Assembly (NCBI GenBank): GCA_005765155.1
Contig: VCCP01000005.1
Coordinates: forward strand, 3,472,001-3,536,000
Direction: 5' to 3'
Source: Zelopaecilomyces penicillatus
Lineage: Eukaryota; Ascomycota; Sordariomycetes; Hypocreales; Pseudodiploosporaceae
DNA length: 64,000 bases
Under the pieces are notes generated by a model. It saw nothing but the letters and a program-made list of their open reading frames with translations. It searched no databases and was not told where the DNA came from. Below, in pieces: positions 25,141-36,195 of the stretch (positions are counted from its first letter, which is position 1; each line of letters opens with the position of its first letter). Both the position numbers and the translations under genes were made by a program.

Positions 25141-27614
25141 CGCCATAATATGTCTACCTCCGTCTTTTTCTCCGCTTCAGTGCCATCTCCTTCGTCATAA
25201 AATCCTCCCTGTATACCCCTAACCAAATCTTGCATAACCAACGATAAATCTTGCAGTCGTGGCTCTGGGACGAAGCTATAATCATGTCTGTTGTCGACTA
25301 AAACGGGCATCACGTCACGAGAACCCAGCTTCACGGCTTTCTTCTCCCACATGATTGATCCATCAGGGTTATATGCCTTCTCTCTCTCTTTTTCCAGTAT
25401 TCTCTTGGCGACAACGTTCAATCGTGGGAGCGGAAAATAGCGACCGAACCGAGAGGCGCGTTTGTCCCCCTCCTCTTTGAGCTCGGATAACGATGGCCAG
25501 TCCACGAGATCTTGACTCCCGTCAGGGTCTTTCTTGTTAAAGCAATTGCTTACAGCGAAGAAGGGCGAGAGGTTGTCTGTGAACTCCCTGCCTCCGAATA
25601 GTTCCACATTAAGCCCAGAACTTGCTGTCGGCGCTGTCCCGGCTTTGTCTTTCTTTGGCTGGATCTTTTCTATCAATCTGTTGATCCTGCGAGCGAGTTC
25701 ATGCCTTTGATCCTCAGCTATAGTTGCTCTAAATGCTGCTAGCTCTGCAGGGCTCTGTGGTACAAATGGGGACTTGTCAGCTCCCATGTAGTGCAGACTG
25801 AGCATCATTTTCTGAAAGGCCATTCGTTCTTTGGTCTCTTGGCTCATCCATCTTTTGGACTGGGACCAGGATGCTGTCTCAGATGGATTGCAGGTAGTAA
25901 CTGATTGAGCTGAGCCTTGTATGGAATTGGACACTTTTCGCAAAGAAGCCGGTCCAGTTGGAGCATTCAATGGTGGTCCCTCGACTTGACTTTCGAGTTC
26001 GTCAACTCGGCCATGTGTGTCGGGCATGAGCTCGGAAGCCAGACAAAGGTCTCTACTCGTGCTTGGACTTGTCCTTCCCCGTCGACTCTGTCTCCTGTGT
26101 TGTATACCATTTCTTAGCTGGTTGTTTGTTTCGTAATGTCCATTCAGCATTGACAATTTCTCCATGGGCTTCATATCATTGACTTGAGGGCATGGTTGAA
26201 CATTCAATTGATATTCAAGGCTCCCGAGAATTTTACTATTTGCTCTTGGTGGTATCCCTCTTGGTCCTTCATCTTCTTGAAAATTCTGAAGGTTGTAACT
26301 GGTCGCAGCATAATTGGGATTCGACATGGCCACGCTGTGGGTTTGACCTGGTACCCCTGGCAGGACCTTTTTTTCCGTTACGATCCGACTCTCAAAGTAT
26401 GGACTTAGATGGCCATTTGCGATGCTAGCTGAATCAGAAGAGGTAGCGATTTGTACCGGGGGTTTGGGAAGATGATGTCCATCAGTAGAATTGGGCCGAA
26501 TTCGTCCCTGGGATCTGCTGGTCGGTCTTCCCGTTGTGCGGTGCCCCCGACGGCTTTTCGTAAGCTGCTCACGGCAAGCTTGAAGATCTTGGAAATCAGG
26601 CCTTTGCATCGGCGGAGGGTACAGCAGGGCAGGGTGGAGATAGCCCATTGGTGATGTGTACGGCAACATCATTGGTGGCATACCCAAACACGCAACTGCT
26701 GGATCGAACGGAGGTAGAAACATACTCGGATAATATGGCGGCTGTGCAACAGGTCCAAATAGGCTCCCTGGATTGGGCTGCCCCGGATGATTAGGTATTT
26801 GGAATACAGAACCACCCCATCCAGCATGTGGTGTCGTTGGTGGTTGATACATCACCGGGCGGATATGCTGCGGGTGAGTGTGATTTAGCTCCTGTCCATC
26901 TCTCATTATTCCGTCCTCGCCACTATCATCTGGGATGAGTGCTGCTTGGTCTACCGTTGACTTGAGGTATTCTTCAAGGCCCTGGCCTTGCTCTGCGGGT
27001 TTATTCTTGATGGCCCCTGCATCAGTTGTCACAGTCTTCGCTCTATCGTTTATGGGTGTCACGTCGGTGCTTTGCCTTTCGGAGCGTGAAGCAGTAGGAC
27101 AAGCTACATTATTAGCCTGGCTTTGTGGTTGAGAATGGCCATTACCACGTGTGATATCTTGCACCGTGGAACTTTTCTCACCTCCATTTGATGAGAGAAC
27201 ATGAGCATAAGTCTTATTCTGCTGAAGCTGGCGCCCCCCTCCAACAGGTCCAAGCAGATTCCTCTTTCCATCCACTCCTTCTCCGTTGTTCGATATTCGA
27301 GATGTATCGCTTTTGGTGGGAAGACTGGGAAACGAGAGTGAGGGAGCTGAGAAACCCAAGGCAGGGCTTGTGACCGGGGTGAAGGTAGCTGCGAGCGGAT
27401 TCATAATTGTACCAGTGGGCTGGGCCATACATTTGGAGGTGAGAAGAGTGAAGGTGGCAAGAGGTTGCATCAAACTACGAGGCTGTCGCGATAATAATCG
27501 CCGTGCTTGTAGATGTCTAAATGTAGGTACATATACCTTGCCGAGTAGCCTGTGTCTGCGAGCTTTGCAAACTGATAAATCAAGGTCTGTGTCTCTGAGG
27601 GTCCAATTAGCCAT
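25101..27614 (-). CDS. Unrecognised Pro/Ser-rich protein, C-terminus probably frameshifted
   Basis: A long single frame of about 837 codons from the ATG at 27614 (MANWTLRDTD); an upstream Met at 27638 is also in frame. I do not recognise the family. The first 550 residues are low complexity, with Pro/Ser/Gln-rich stretches and a Pro-Pro-Tyr-Tyr-rich middle. The last 280 are ordered-looking, with a helical ERMAFQKMMLSLHYMGADKS segment, an RRINRLIEKIQPKKDK basic helix and a GRYFPLPRLNVVAKRIL motif. A possible in-frame 54 nt intron (27483-27536) may be removed near the N-terminus. The stop at 25101 falls just after the frame appears to slip (see the adjoining tail). The protein is probably nuclear or cytoplasmic, as there is no signal peptide or membrane segment. 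Function unknown. Confidence 0.6.
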   Translation of the reverse strand: MANWTLRDTDLDLSVCKARRHRLLGKVYVPTFRHLQARRLLSRQPRSLMQPLATFTLLTSKCMAQPTGTIMNPLAATFTPVTSPALGFSAPSLSFPSLPTKSDTSRISNNGEGVDGKRNLLGPVGGGRQLQQNKTYAHVLSSNGGEKSSTVQDITRGNGHSQPQSQANNVACPTASRSERQSTDVTPINDRAKTVTTDAGAIKNKPAEQGQGLEEYLKSTVDQAALIPDDSGEDGIMRDGQELNHTHPQHIRPVMYQPPTTPHAGWGGSVFQIPNHPGQPNPGSLFGPVAQPPYYPSMFLPPFDPAVACLGMPPMMLPYTSPMGYLHPALLYPPPMQRPDFQDLQACREQLTKSRRGHRTTGRPTSRSQGRIRPNSTDGHHLPKPPVQIATSSDSASIANGHLSPYFESRIVTEKKVLPGVPGQTHSVAMSNPNYAATSYNLQNFQEDEGPRGIPPRANSKILGSLEYQLNVQPCPQVNDMKPMEKLSMLNGHYETNNQLRNGIQHRRQSRRGRTSPSTSRDLCLASELMPDTHGRVDELESQVEGPPLNAPTGPASLRKVSNSIQGSAQSVTTCNPSETASWSQSKRWMSQETKERMAFQKMMLSLHYMGADKSPFVPQSPAELAAFRATIAEDQRHELARRINRLIEKIQPKKDKAGTAPTASSGLNVELFGGREFTDNLSPFFAVSNCFNKKDPDGSQDLVDWPSLSELKEEGDKRASRFGRYFPLPRLNVVAKRILEKEREKAYNPDGSIMWEKKAVKLGSRDVMPVLVDNRHDYSFVPEPRLQDLSLVMQDLVRGIQGGFYDEGDGTEAEKKTEVDILWRGRETGLEPRTLT

Positions 27615-27638
27615 GTTGGTGAGAAATGTTCTCCTCAT

Positions 27639-29321
27639 GTGACAGGGTTCGAAGAACGACCATTTAGGTGCCGTCTTTTGGAGAAGCTCACGATGATCAA
27701 AATGTGCTTTCTCAAGCTCTTTGCATGGAGTTTATGACGTGAATGGCCAAAGTGAAGTAGCTCACCTAGCTGATGTTGAGAGATAAGGGATGCATATGGT
27801 TCTTTGAATAGAAATAGCAGCGCAGCAAGCAATACCATTAGATAAAGAGTAGAGTAAGTGCTGTTGAACGATGCTTCTTCTAAACACATCATGTGCCGAA
27901 ACATGAACCGTCGGCTGTCAGTAACAGTTTCTGGGGTTTATGGTTCACGGATCTCGGCAACCCCTTTCAGAACAACACCACCTGACAGCTGCCAGACAGA
28001 ACAAGGCACCTGGCAATATCGCTACGTGATTCACCTCTTCACATGTACCCATATTATTTGAGAGACTTGGTATTGTTGCTATTGCCGTATCTAGGACAGG
28101 GCGGCTTGCCAAATATTTCGAATCGTCAGGAGTCTCGACTGCTTGTGGGGTATGACACTGCGAGTTTGTTTGTCTTGCACAACCTCTATCAACTTGGATG
28201 AAAATGTAGTTTTATCACTTGACAGGAAAGCTGCTGGCTTTTAACTAGATTTAATAAGAGTTTTAAGCTTTTTGGAAAAAGTCCTACAAGTAAGAGCTTT
28301 GGCTATTGTCTGATTTCGCGCTGCTTGGTCACAAGGGCCATTTGGCTCTCCATAGTGAGAATCGGACGCGAGGTTATTTAACATTAAAATGAAGAGTAGG
28401 CATAGTAATGGTTGTTCCGGAAATGATTACGCAAATAAAAGAAGTACAAAATAAGAGCAGAGTGGATTTTTTTGGATGATAGTTAGAGTTGCAAAGTTCA
28501 GGGATGATTAATACCAGTTGGAGATGGTGTCGGTGGGGTTGGAATTTGGGAAGCTTCGCGTGAGTGTAAGTAGGTATATGTGTAAAACCCATGCTTTCAC
28601 AAAATGAACCAAGCACAAAATTATTCTGGTATTCTGATGTAAAACGAGACCTCTGAGAAATTCAAGCTCATGACTAGGTAGTTTCACTTGGCAACGCGTA
28701 GTATAAGTTCTGCAGGGACCTAAACATTCTTTGGTCGTAATGGATATTCTCATTGCTGTGACTGCTAAAAAAGGTGGCACTGAAATGACATCTTTAGGAC
28801 CGTGAGAAACCTGCTACTACTTGGCATCTAGACCTAGTACCTTAGATAGAGAATTCGATAATTTGATACGGGAACCGTGGTCTTCGTTGAGTTTAGATCA
28901 GGTGTATCGAGGAGTATTGCTAGTTGCACATTATTTTCAGCACCGCGGCACCCTCGCATTGGATACAATTATTAGGCCATAAGCTGGATACCATAATTCA
29001 GTTGTAGGCTACGATGCTAGCAATTGCTGGTGAAATCTTATCACTGCTGATGTTGCTGATAATTGTTGTTAACATTGCCTGTCTCTGTAGACCTCTCTCT
29101 GATGCCCCACTGTATTTAAACCCCCCTGTGGGCAGACCCGGGTCCATCGGAGGATCGGGACAACCAAATGGCTGCTGCCGTCATCTTTCCCCCCAACATA
29201 CTGTGTTTCTCCCCCAACCAGTGTGTGGAATTTCACCTCTGTCAACCAAACAGCTACAGGAAACCATCGTTGCCACCTGTAACTCGGAGCCTCCAGTCGC
29301 AGCGAGGGAACAAAGCGCACA
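27639..29321. other. Divergent intergenic region before TSC13
   Basis: About 1.7 kb between two outward-facing genes. A TATTTAAA box lies at 29113-29120, about 200 bp before the TSC13 start. The 90-codon minus-strand frame at 27635-27904 has a hydrophobic patch but no homology I recognise. No other gene is supported. Confidence 0.45.
29113..29120 (+). promoter_or_regulatory. Putative TATA-type element of TSC13
   Basis: TATTTAAA about 200 bp upstream of the TSC13 ATG, followed by C-rich leader sequence. The role is inferred from position and base composition. Confidence 0.35.
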
Positions 29322-30464
29322 ATGACGACTCTGAAGCTCAGCAATCGCGGTATGTTACAAACCCTTTCGCCCCTCCTTGTCGACCACCCCTCCCTCTAAA
29401 CGAGGCTTTGCAGTGTGATATGTATTCTAGAAACAATTTTTCTGTTGCTGACCATATGACTTGCCACTACAGCTCCGAAGCAGCCTATTAGGGGTCTTCC
29501 TGCTTCCATCGATGTGTCCGCGGACGCTACTGTCGAGGAGCTCAAGGTGCTCATTGCCAAGCAGGCCAAGATTAGCGATTACAACCGCATCGGCCTGTAC
29601 GACCCTTCGACTAAGAAGACGCTTAAGGACCGCAAAGCTCGTGTTGTAGACGAGAAGGCTGTCATAGAAGCTGGCGAGGTTCTTGTTAAGGATCTTGGTA
29701 AGTGGACTGGAGTTACGTTGGGAATGCTGGCGTGAATGCGCTGTGACGGTGTTAGGCCGCCATATTCTCTGGCCAATAACGCTAACAATCTTCAACTAGG
29801 CTACCAAATTGCTTGGAGAACCGTCTTCGTTGTCGAATACTTCGGCCCTCTGCTCATCCACAGCGCCGTTCTCGCTGCGCGACCTTACATATACAGTGGC
29901 GGCGATGGACCCATGTCCCATACCCAGTGGCTCAGCTACGGCATGATCATGGCACACTTTGTCAAGCGTGAGCTTGAGACACTCTTTGTGCACAAGTTCT
30001 CCGCCAACACCATGCCTGCACGAAATATCTTCAAAAACAGCTTTTTCTATTGGACATTCTCCGGCCTCTTGTGCGCATACTCCATTTACAGCCCCCGCTC
30101 TCTGGCCGCCCGCGCCGATGAGCTCGCCATCGATGCTGTTGGCACTGCGCTCTACCTGTTTGGTGAGATTGGAAACGCCATGGTCCATCTGTACCTGGCC
30201 AGCCTCCGATCCAGCGGCGGCACTGAGCGCAAGATTCCCTCTGGCTATGGTTTCTCACTGGTGACATGCCCCAACTACATGTACGAGATTCTGTCTTGGG
30301 TTGGCATCATCGTCGCTAGCCGAGACTGGTCAGTCGCTCTCTTTATTGCGATTGGTGCTGCCCAAATGTTCACATGGGCCAAAGGCAAGGAGAGCGCCTA
30401 CCGCAAAGAGTTTGGTGACAAGTACAAGAAGAAGAGATTTGCTCTACTTCCTGGCTTGCTCTAA
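29322..30464 (+). CDS. TSC13: Very-long-chain enoyl-CoA reductase (Tsc13)
   Basis: Three exons (29322-29349, 29473-29697, 29800-30464) give 305 aa, matching yeast Tsc13 (310 aa). Residues about 15-80 form the ubiquitin-like N-terminal domain typical of this family. The rest is the steroid 5-alpha-reductase-type membrane domain with several hydrophobic helices. The C-terminal signature SGYGFSLVTCPNYMYEILSW is present, and the protein ends in a basic Lys/Arg tail (KYKKKRFALLPGLL). The enzyme performs the last reduction of the fatty-acid elongation cycle in the endoplasmic reticulum and supplies very-long-chain fatty acids for sphingolipids. Both introns are phase 1 with good donors. The start follows a CAC-AATG context. 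Confidence 0.95.
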
Positions 30465-31106
30465 ATGACCGTTATCAGTGTAGGGCGATTTCGAATAACC
30501 AGCAGTAGGGAGTTGCATAAAAAATGGGCGTCGTGGGACGTGGATATGCATAGTAGGGTTGCAAAAGGAAACAGTTCATGATCTTAGTCCTAAAATATAT
30601 TTACAAAATTAATAGTGGAGAACAGCTGGATGATGAGTGAAGGAGGAGGCGTTTTGGCAGGCTCTGACGATGAAAAATAGTAAACATCTTTAATCAACTG
30701 ATGCATTCGGTGACTTGATATCTTGTGCTTACATGAGAATCAATCATCAGTGTGGTTTTCTAACCAAAATAACCATATAAACAAATAAATAGATGTACAA
30801 ATTCATGTGCGCCTGTCACTGTGTCTCAGAGCCATGTGCTCTCTCTGTCTTACCGACACATGTTTCCCTTTCCCAAAGCAAAATTTGAAAATTCCGGCCG
30901 TGCATCATCATCATAGGGGAGACTTGCCAAGTTATCGCAATCCCCAAGAACCAATTTGGTACCAAAAACCATACCCAAAATAATGGGAAAAAAAAAAGAA
31001 AGGGATTGAAACCCAAAACCAGTGGGGCTGGTCTGATGTAAGAAAGAGTTAAAAAAAGCAAATGGAAATGGCAATCAGAGAATCTCTGCAAGACTTGAAA
31101 ATCTAC
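30465..31106. other. Convergent 3' region between TSC13 and the BLOC-1-like gene
   Basis: About 640 bp, A/T rich, with an A run near 30988. It is consistent with two 3' UTRs. No gene or RNA is supported. Confidence 0.45.
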
Positions 31107-32057
31107 TCAGGAGGTTGTCGATATAGATGCCGTCTCAGAGCCCTTGGCTCGGCCTGTTTCTGTGCTCGAGTCGGCTTCGGTCAAGCTGCGGCTTGCATCT
31201 GACCAGTTACTCAGGCCGCCTTCGACATCGGACATCATATCCACGTCCATGCTGGGTGGCTTGAACTTGTGCTCGTCGTTATCGCTCAGGTTTCTGTCCA
31301 CGTCCATGTCAATATGACCATTGATTCCACCGTTCAACTGGCCGTCATGAGCCTGGTCATTCCGTTGGCCTCTATCGCCGTGATCATCATCATCGCCACC
31401 ATCTCTATCATCATCAGAGCTCGAGTTACCGCAGTCGCTGCAGCTGCAACTACACGTGCCTCCATCACCATCTTCCTCGTCATCCGTGCCCCCATTTGCA
31501 AGGCGCACCGTCTCTTCTAGCACCAAGAAGCCCCTTTCCAGCACCTCAGCCCAGTTCTGCACATTACCCAGCTCCTTGACCCGCCGGGCAGCCGCGTCTG
31601 CCTCGCGCGCCAACCGCTCCCTCTCGCGCCGTAGGCCCTCGGTCGCCCGCAGCACGTCCATCTCCTGCTTGTCCAGCGCAGCGGCGTTGTCGTGCAGGAT
31701 GCTGGCCCGCGTCTGCAGCTCCGAGTCAAGCATGTTGCCGATGGAGGCGATGACAGCCGAGCGCGCCTCTTCGACATGGCGCTGCGTCTCCTGCGACGGC
31801 AGTGTGGAGTGGAGTGGGCCAGCGGAAATAGAAGCGGAGGCAGAAGAAGAAGCGGCACCAGCAGCGCCCTGAGGACGGGCATGGGCGTGGATCTGCTGCG
31901 CTGGCATCGTCGATGGCGGGGATGTGCTGAGCAGATGGCCGGGTGCTCTGGAAGAAGAAGAGGAGGAGGAGCCTTTGGGCAATGCGATGGTGATACTGCG
32001 ATTGTTGGCCCCGGCGGCCGGCCGTTGGCCAGCTGAAGAAGAAGCCGTGGCAGACAT
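31107..32057 (-). CDS. Probable BLOC-1 subunit (CNL1-like)
   Basis: A single exon of 316 codons from the ATG at 32057 (MSATASSSAG). The frame stays open to an upstream Met at 32234, but that extension looks like 5' leader. After a Ser/Ala-rich N-terminus, residues about 95-190 are a strong helical coiled coil (ETQRHVEEARSAVIASIGNM, then an LDKQEMDVLRATEGLRRE helix) ending NVQNWAEVLERGFLVLEETV. I associate this block with the fungal Cnl1/BLOC1S4-like family. The C-terminus is a long Asp/Asn-rich acidic tail with a Cys-Ser repeat (TCSCSCSDC). BLOC-1 works in endosomal sorting together with Rab GAPs. The family call is from memory and could be another small coiled-coil family. Confidence 0.55.
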   Translation of the reverse strand: MSATASSSAGQRPAAGANNRSITIALPKGSSSSSSSRAPGHLLSTSPPSTMPAQQIHAHARPQGAAGAASSSASASISAGPLHSTLPSQETQRHVEEARSAVIASIGNMLDSELQTRASILHDNAAALDKQEMDVLRATEGLRRERERLAREADAAARRVKELGNVQNWAEVLERGFLVLEETVRLANGGTDDEEDGDGGTCSCSCSDCGNSSSDDDRDGGDDDDHGDRGQRNDQAHDGQLNGGINGHIDMDVDRNLSDNDEHKFKPPSMDVDMMSDVEGGLSNWSDASRSLTEADSSTETGRAKGSETASISTTS

Positions 32058-33154
32058 TGCTGACGATGTTGGACCTGAGGCTGTAGATAGAGGTTGCAGC
32101 GTTTTCGTTGCCGGCCTGCACGAAATGACGGGGCTATGCAGCTTCGCGCACTGTTTACTGGATGGCCCAGCAATTAAGTTCACTTTTGTCTGCAGACTGC
32201 CAAGGAAGGTTGAGAGAACGAGAAGTAAAGACACCCGCCTCCCGAGTGGCTGGCAGGTTGGTGGCTTGCCATCTCACGTCGTGCAGCTGATCAATGAGAT
32301 CGATGCGTACATACGTAGTACAGTCAAGCAGCAGCGTTGTAATACTTCGTCGGCGGGTAGTATTATCTAGTAACCCCACTCCACCCTCCTCCATCAGGGC
32401 GGGGTGCATGGTGTGTGATCATCCTTGTGCTGTTGTTAGGTAGTTTCATTCATGCCTCCACGGTTAACCTCAGTTTAGCTTCGTGTGACTGGCGATTCTC
32501 ACCATCTATAATATCACACCGAAGGCAGATACTGTGAAACTTGGCAGAGCATCTAGCAATCACCATAATCATTAATTTGCAAGGGTCTTCGTGTAAGATG
32601 ATGAAAACCACCAAAACACCACGTTGGCAGGTAGCATTAAACATCGCTCGCGCCTATTGTACACGTGAAATATAACTGTTGTGCTGACCCATGCCCATGC
32701 CCAATCCAAATTACTTTACTTTTGTATCCATCATTCTTGAACCGTAAAAACAAAAAATATTCCGTTCTTGTGCTGCTGCTCAAACGAGGCTGATAGCCGG
32801 AACCAACTCAGCAACCAACCCAAACCATCCCTCTTTGCTCCTGAGGCAATCGTCTTAATTGTGCCCGAGCTCCTCCATACTGCCCTCGAGACCTCAAAAC
32901 TCGCAACAAAAAAACCACAACTCCATGGCTATGCGTAGACTGTATAAAAAGAAACAAAAAAGGTAGAACAGGCATCCCGACCTGATCGACAAATAGTACG
33001 GTCCAATGCTTCTGCCTTGGATAAAAAAGCAAGCATTCCAAGACTTCAGTGTAACCGCACGATATACAATAAATGTTCAGCACATTTTTTTTGGGGCTAG
33101 TGTACATCTTTTCCCCTGCAAACGACGACCCAAATGGAGCTCCGAGATGACGTG
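32058..33154. other. Intergenic region: promoter of the BLOC-1-like gene and 3' end of SOG2
   Basis: About 1.1 kb. The right part (32.65-33.15 kb) is A/T rich, as expected for the SOG2 3' UTR. Short frames here show no domain. No other element is seen. Confidence 0.45.
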
Positions 33155-36100
33155 TTAGAGTACCACTTTGCCACCGTTGAGACGAAACGGTACAGGTCCC
33201 ATCTGTCCATTAGAACTGAAACTTGAAGACGGTGTTGGAACACCGTCTGAAGACATTGATGAGATAGATGACAGCGAGTTGAAGCCAGAATGACCTCTTG
33301 ACATGTTTCCATTGCGGGACATGGAAATACCTGGATTCGCCATGAGGGTTTCGGCACGATCGAACACGTTTCCATGGAAAGCCGCAGCGAATGACCCGCT
33401 CTGTGGGGTAGCAACTGTTGCCTGCATGGCCGGTCCTAAAGCTGCGCTTTGCGGTGTGATCGGAACTTGAGTGGGCGAAAGGATCCCTTGTCCGTAGGCA
33501 CCATTCAAGCCTCCACCCGCACCAGATGGCCGAAATAGGTGGTGCCAGGGAGACTGAACAATTGTATTGCTCGTCTCCTTCATGCTTTGCTGTATTGGCC
33601 TTAGGCGGACTCGGGTGTCTGGTGGCAATGGAATCTTGTTGATATCACTCTTTATTTTGGACGCCATGCTGGTCCAAGACGAGACAAAATTGTTGCACAT
33701 GTTCCAGAAACTCGGTTGAGACCGTATGCCAGGCTCATTGAGCTTGATCATAGATAGTCTGCTTTTGAGTATCTCTGTCTGCTGGATGGCATCCCCGCAC
33801 ATGCCAATGAGACTCCGCCAGTCTCTTATCAAAGCGCCAGGGGCTCGCTGTTGCATTGCATTCCTTATCCCGCCCGTCAATTGAACATGGAAATTTGGCA
33901 AGGTCTGCAAAACAATGTCTGTGGACCTTTGCAGACAAAGGAATATTCTCTCAAATTGCGCGTCCTCTTCCGAGAACTCAGCACCAAAATCACGGCTGCT
34001 AGATGTAGAGCTAACGCCATTGGATCGTATATTCGCCGATGCTTGCCTTGTTGCTCGCCCGGAGCCGTTGAGATAGGGAACAGGTACATCAACTGCGACT
34101 CTCAAGTTGTTTGGGTTATGGACAATTGTTCCATTACGACTGCGTGAGACGGGTGCCTTGTTAACAGTAGCGGGCGGAGCAGTTGAAGTTTCCCGGAACC
34201 ATGGCTTGATGGTGTCACTTGTCTCGGCAACCTCCCGCAAGACAGGATGACTGTTGTTCTGCTCAGCTGTTACAGAAGATAGAGTAACCCGAAGCTCCAT
34301 GATGCTGTTGTATATCAACATCAAAAGAGAACGAATATATCGCGCATCTCCATTGTTGACAAAAGTATCAATGTTGTTGGCCAGTAGGGTACAGACATGA
34401 CCATAAGCGCTAACCAAAGTTTGACACGCTCGATGCACGTTTGCATTATCTCGAATTGCATATTCATCGCCTTCAGCTATAGCCGTATCGTGTTTCTGGA
34501 TTTCTTGTTCGAGCTCTTCAACGTGTGAGTTGGTGTTGTAGAATACAATCTCCAAGCTGGATCTCTTGGATGCCCCATCGTTTGTCAAAGTCATGAGCAT
34601 CTGAATCATGGGGTGAATCTGAAATACAGAGTACAGAACGCCTTTGGCAGCTTCAAGAACAGGATCAAAAATCTTGGATTCACGGCGGCGTTCTGGGAGA
34701 ACTGATAGTCGCCGAACGTAAACCGGTCGTTGCAAGACCGACTCTGTCGGTGTTGCTGGGCTCTTGGCGACGACCGGAGCACCTTGCATAGCGGAACCGT
34801 GGCTTAATCCACGATAGTGGCTGAAGCGGTTGTTTACCTCGGTTTCATCTAGCGTGCCAAGATCAGAGCCTTTCTTTGGGACCATTCCCATTCGCCGTTG
34901 TCGACTTTCTGGGCGATCTGAGCGTAGTAATGACTCGGAATTACTGCGGAGACGCTCGTTGACATTGCCTATTGTTAAGGGCATAACCCCTGGACGACGC
35001 GTTGTGCTATTTTGTTGCGACAAGCCTCGATAATGAGATCTCGATGGGATGGGGGGAGGCCGGGAGACAAGACTCGGTGATCTCATGTCGGTAAGGTCGG
35101 AGCTGCTGACCTTAATGGGAAAACGTCCGCTCGCTGCCCGTTTCAAAGGAAACCGAGGGGTTTCAGCTCCCTCGCTTGATTCATCGCCAGTGGCTTCAGC
35201 CTCCAGGCGTCCATTGATGGCATGCTGCCTCAGGAACTTCTTGATATGCGCAGTTATGGCAACTTCTGTGACCTCTGTGTCGTTTGGGGGGCTGGGAGCA
35301 GGAATTTGCAATGCATCTCTTGGAGGAAAGCTCACGGGATTTCCCTCAAATTTGAGCACCTGAAGGGAGACCATATCGGCAAGACAAAGTGGCAGCTCTC
35401 GTATCTGATTCTTGGGCACAGACAACACCTTCAATGACGAAAGCTTCACAATGTCATGCGGTAGCACGCGGATTTGATTACGACCAAGGTCAAGAATTTC
35501 GAGGGCCTTAAGCTCGCAAAGCTAAACATAATTAGCCTAACACAATTGAGGAAGAAAGAAGAAATATTGGCTTACCGGCATTGGGAATTCCTTAATCTGG
35601 TTCCCTCTAATATTGAGATAACGTAGAGAAGCGCATTCGGCGAATCGAGATGGTAGGGATGTAAGCTGGTTGTGAGATAATGCGAGTCTAAGGCAAAGAT
35701 ATTCGGTCAGTATTTAGAAAGTGGCCTGTGGGAGACAAATATCGAGACTAACCGTTCCAACTCGTCCTTTAGAATATCAACTACCTCTTCAGGCAGTTTT
35801 TGTATCCCTTTCCGACTCAGGTCAATGGTAACGCCCGACTTGAGACCAGGGCCGACATTGCCAGCTTCCGCAGCCTGGGATTCACCTTCGAGAGCGACTC
35901 GCAATGCCTCGCGTGCCACTGCGATAACCTGATTAGAGTTCATGGTTGGAGTGATTGATAAGCTGCCGCTCAACGAAGTATTTCGCGATGTAGGTAAGGG
36001 TGGTAACGGAACGGGCGGCGGCGGCGAAGGACCATTTGACATGGCTGCAGAGTTGGGAACAGGGCGACGGCCTTGAGCTGGGTTATCGGGCAGGCCTCTT

Positions 36101-36195
36101 GCAACTGACGATGGAGCACCTGCACCAAGAACAGTGCCAGACGCACCAGGCCCGGCACTAGAAGCAGCAGCAGGCGTTCGATCAGTCCGCTCCAT
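33155..36195 (-). CDS. SOG2: SOG2-like leucine-rich-repeat protein of the RAM network
   Basis: Three exons (35753-36195, 35576-35687, 33155-35521) give 973 aa. After a Pro/Ala-rich start (MERTDRTPAAA), residues about 115-260 form leucine-rich repeats (ALSHNQLTSLPSRF, LRYLNIRGNQIKEFPMP, LEILDLGRNQIRVLP, LKVLSVPKNQIRELPL). The small middle exon carries exactly this repeat unit. The remainder is the fungal Sog2 region, rich in Ser/Arg followed by a helical domain and a low-complexity C-terminus. Sog2 scaffolds the Cbk1-Mob2 RAM kinase pathway, which controls polarised growth and cell separation. Upstream Met codons to 36306 are in frame, but their sequence looks like leader. The splice sites GTTAGT, GTAAGC and their acceptors keep the repeat periodicity, which supports the model. 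Confidence 0.9.

Noticed and set aside
27635..27660. A tRNA-like B-box (GGTTCGAA) at the start of the unknown gene
   Set aside because: The bases after it do not match the B-box end, and no A-box or acceptor-stem pairing was found nearby.
27635..27904. An 89-codon minus-strand frame with a hydrophobic segment upstream of the unknown gene
   Set aside because: Overlaps the probable 5' leader; one hydrophobic stretch is not enough to support a gene.
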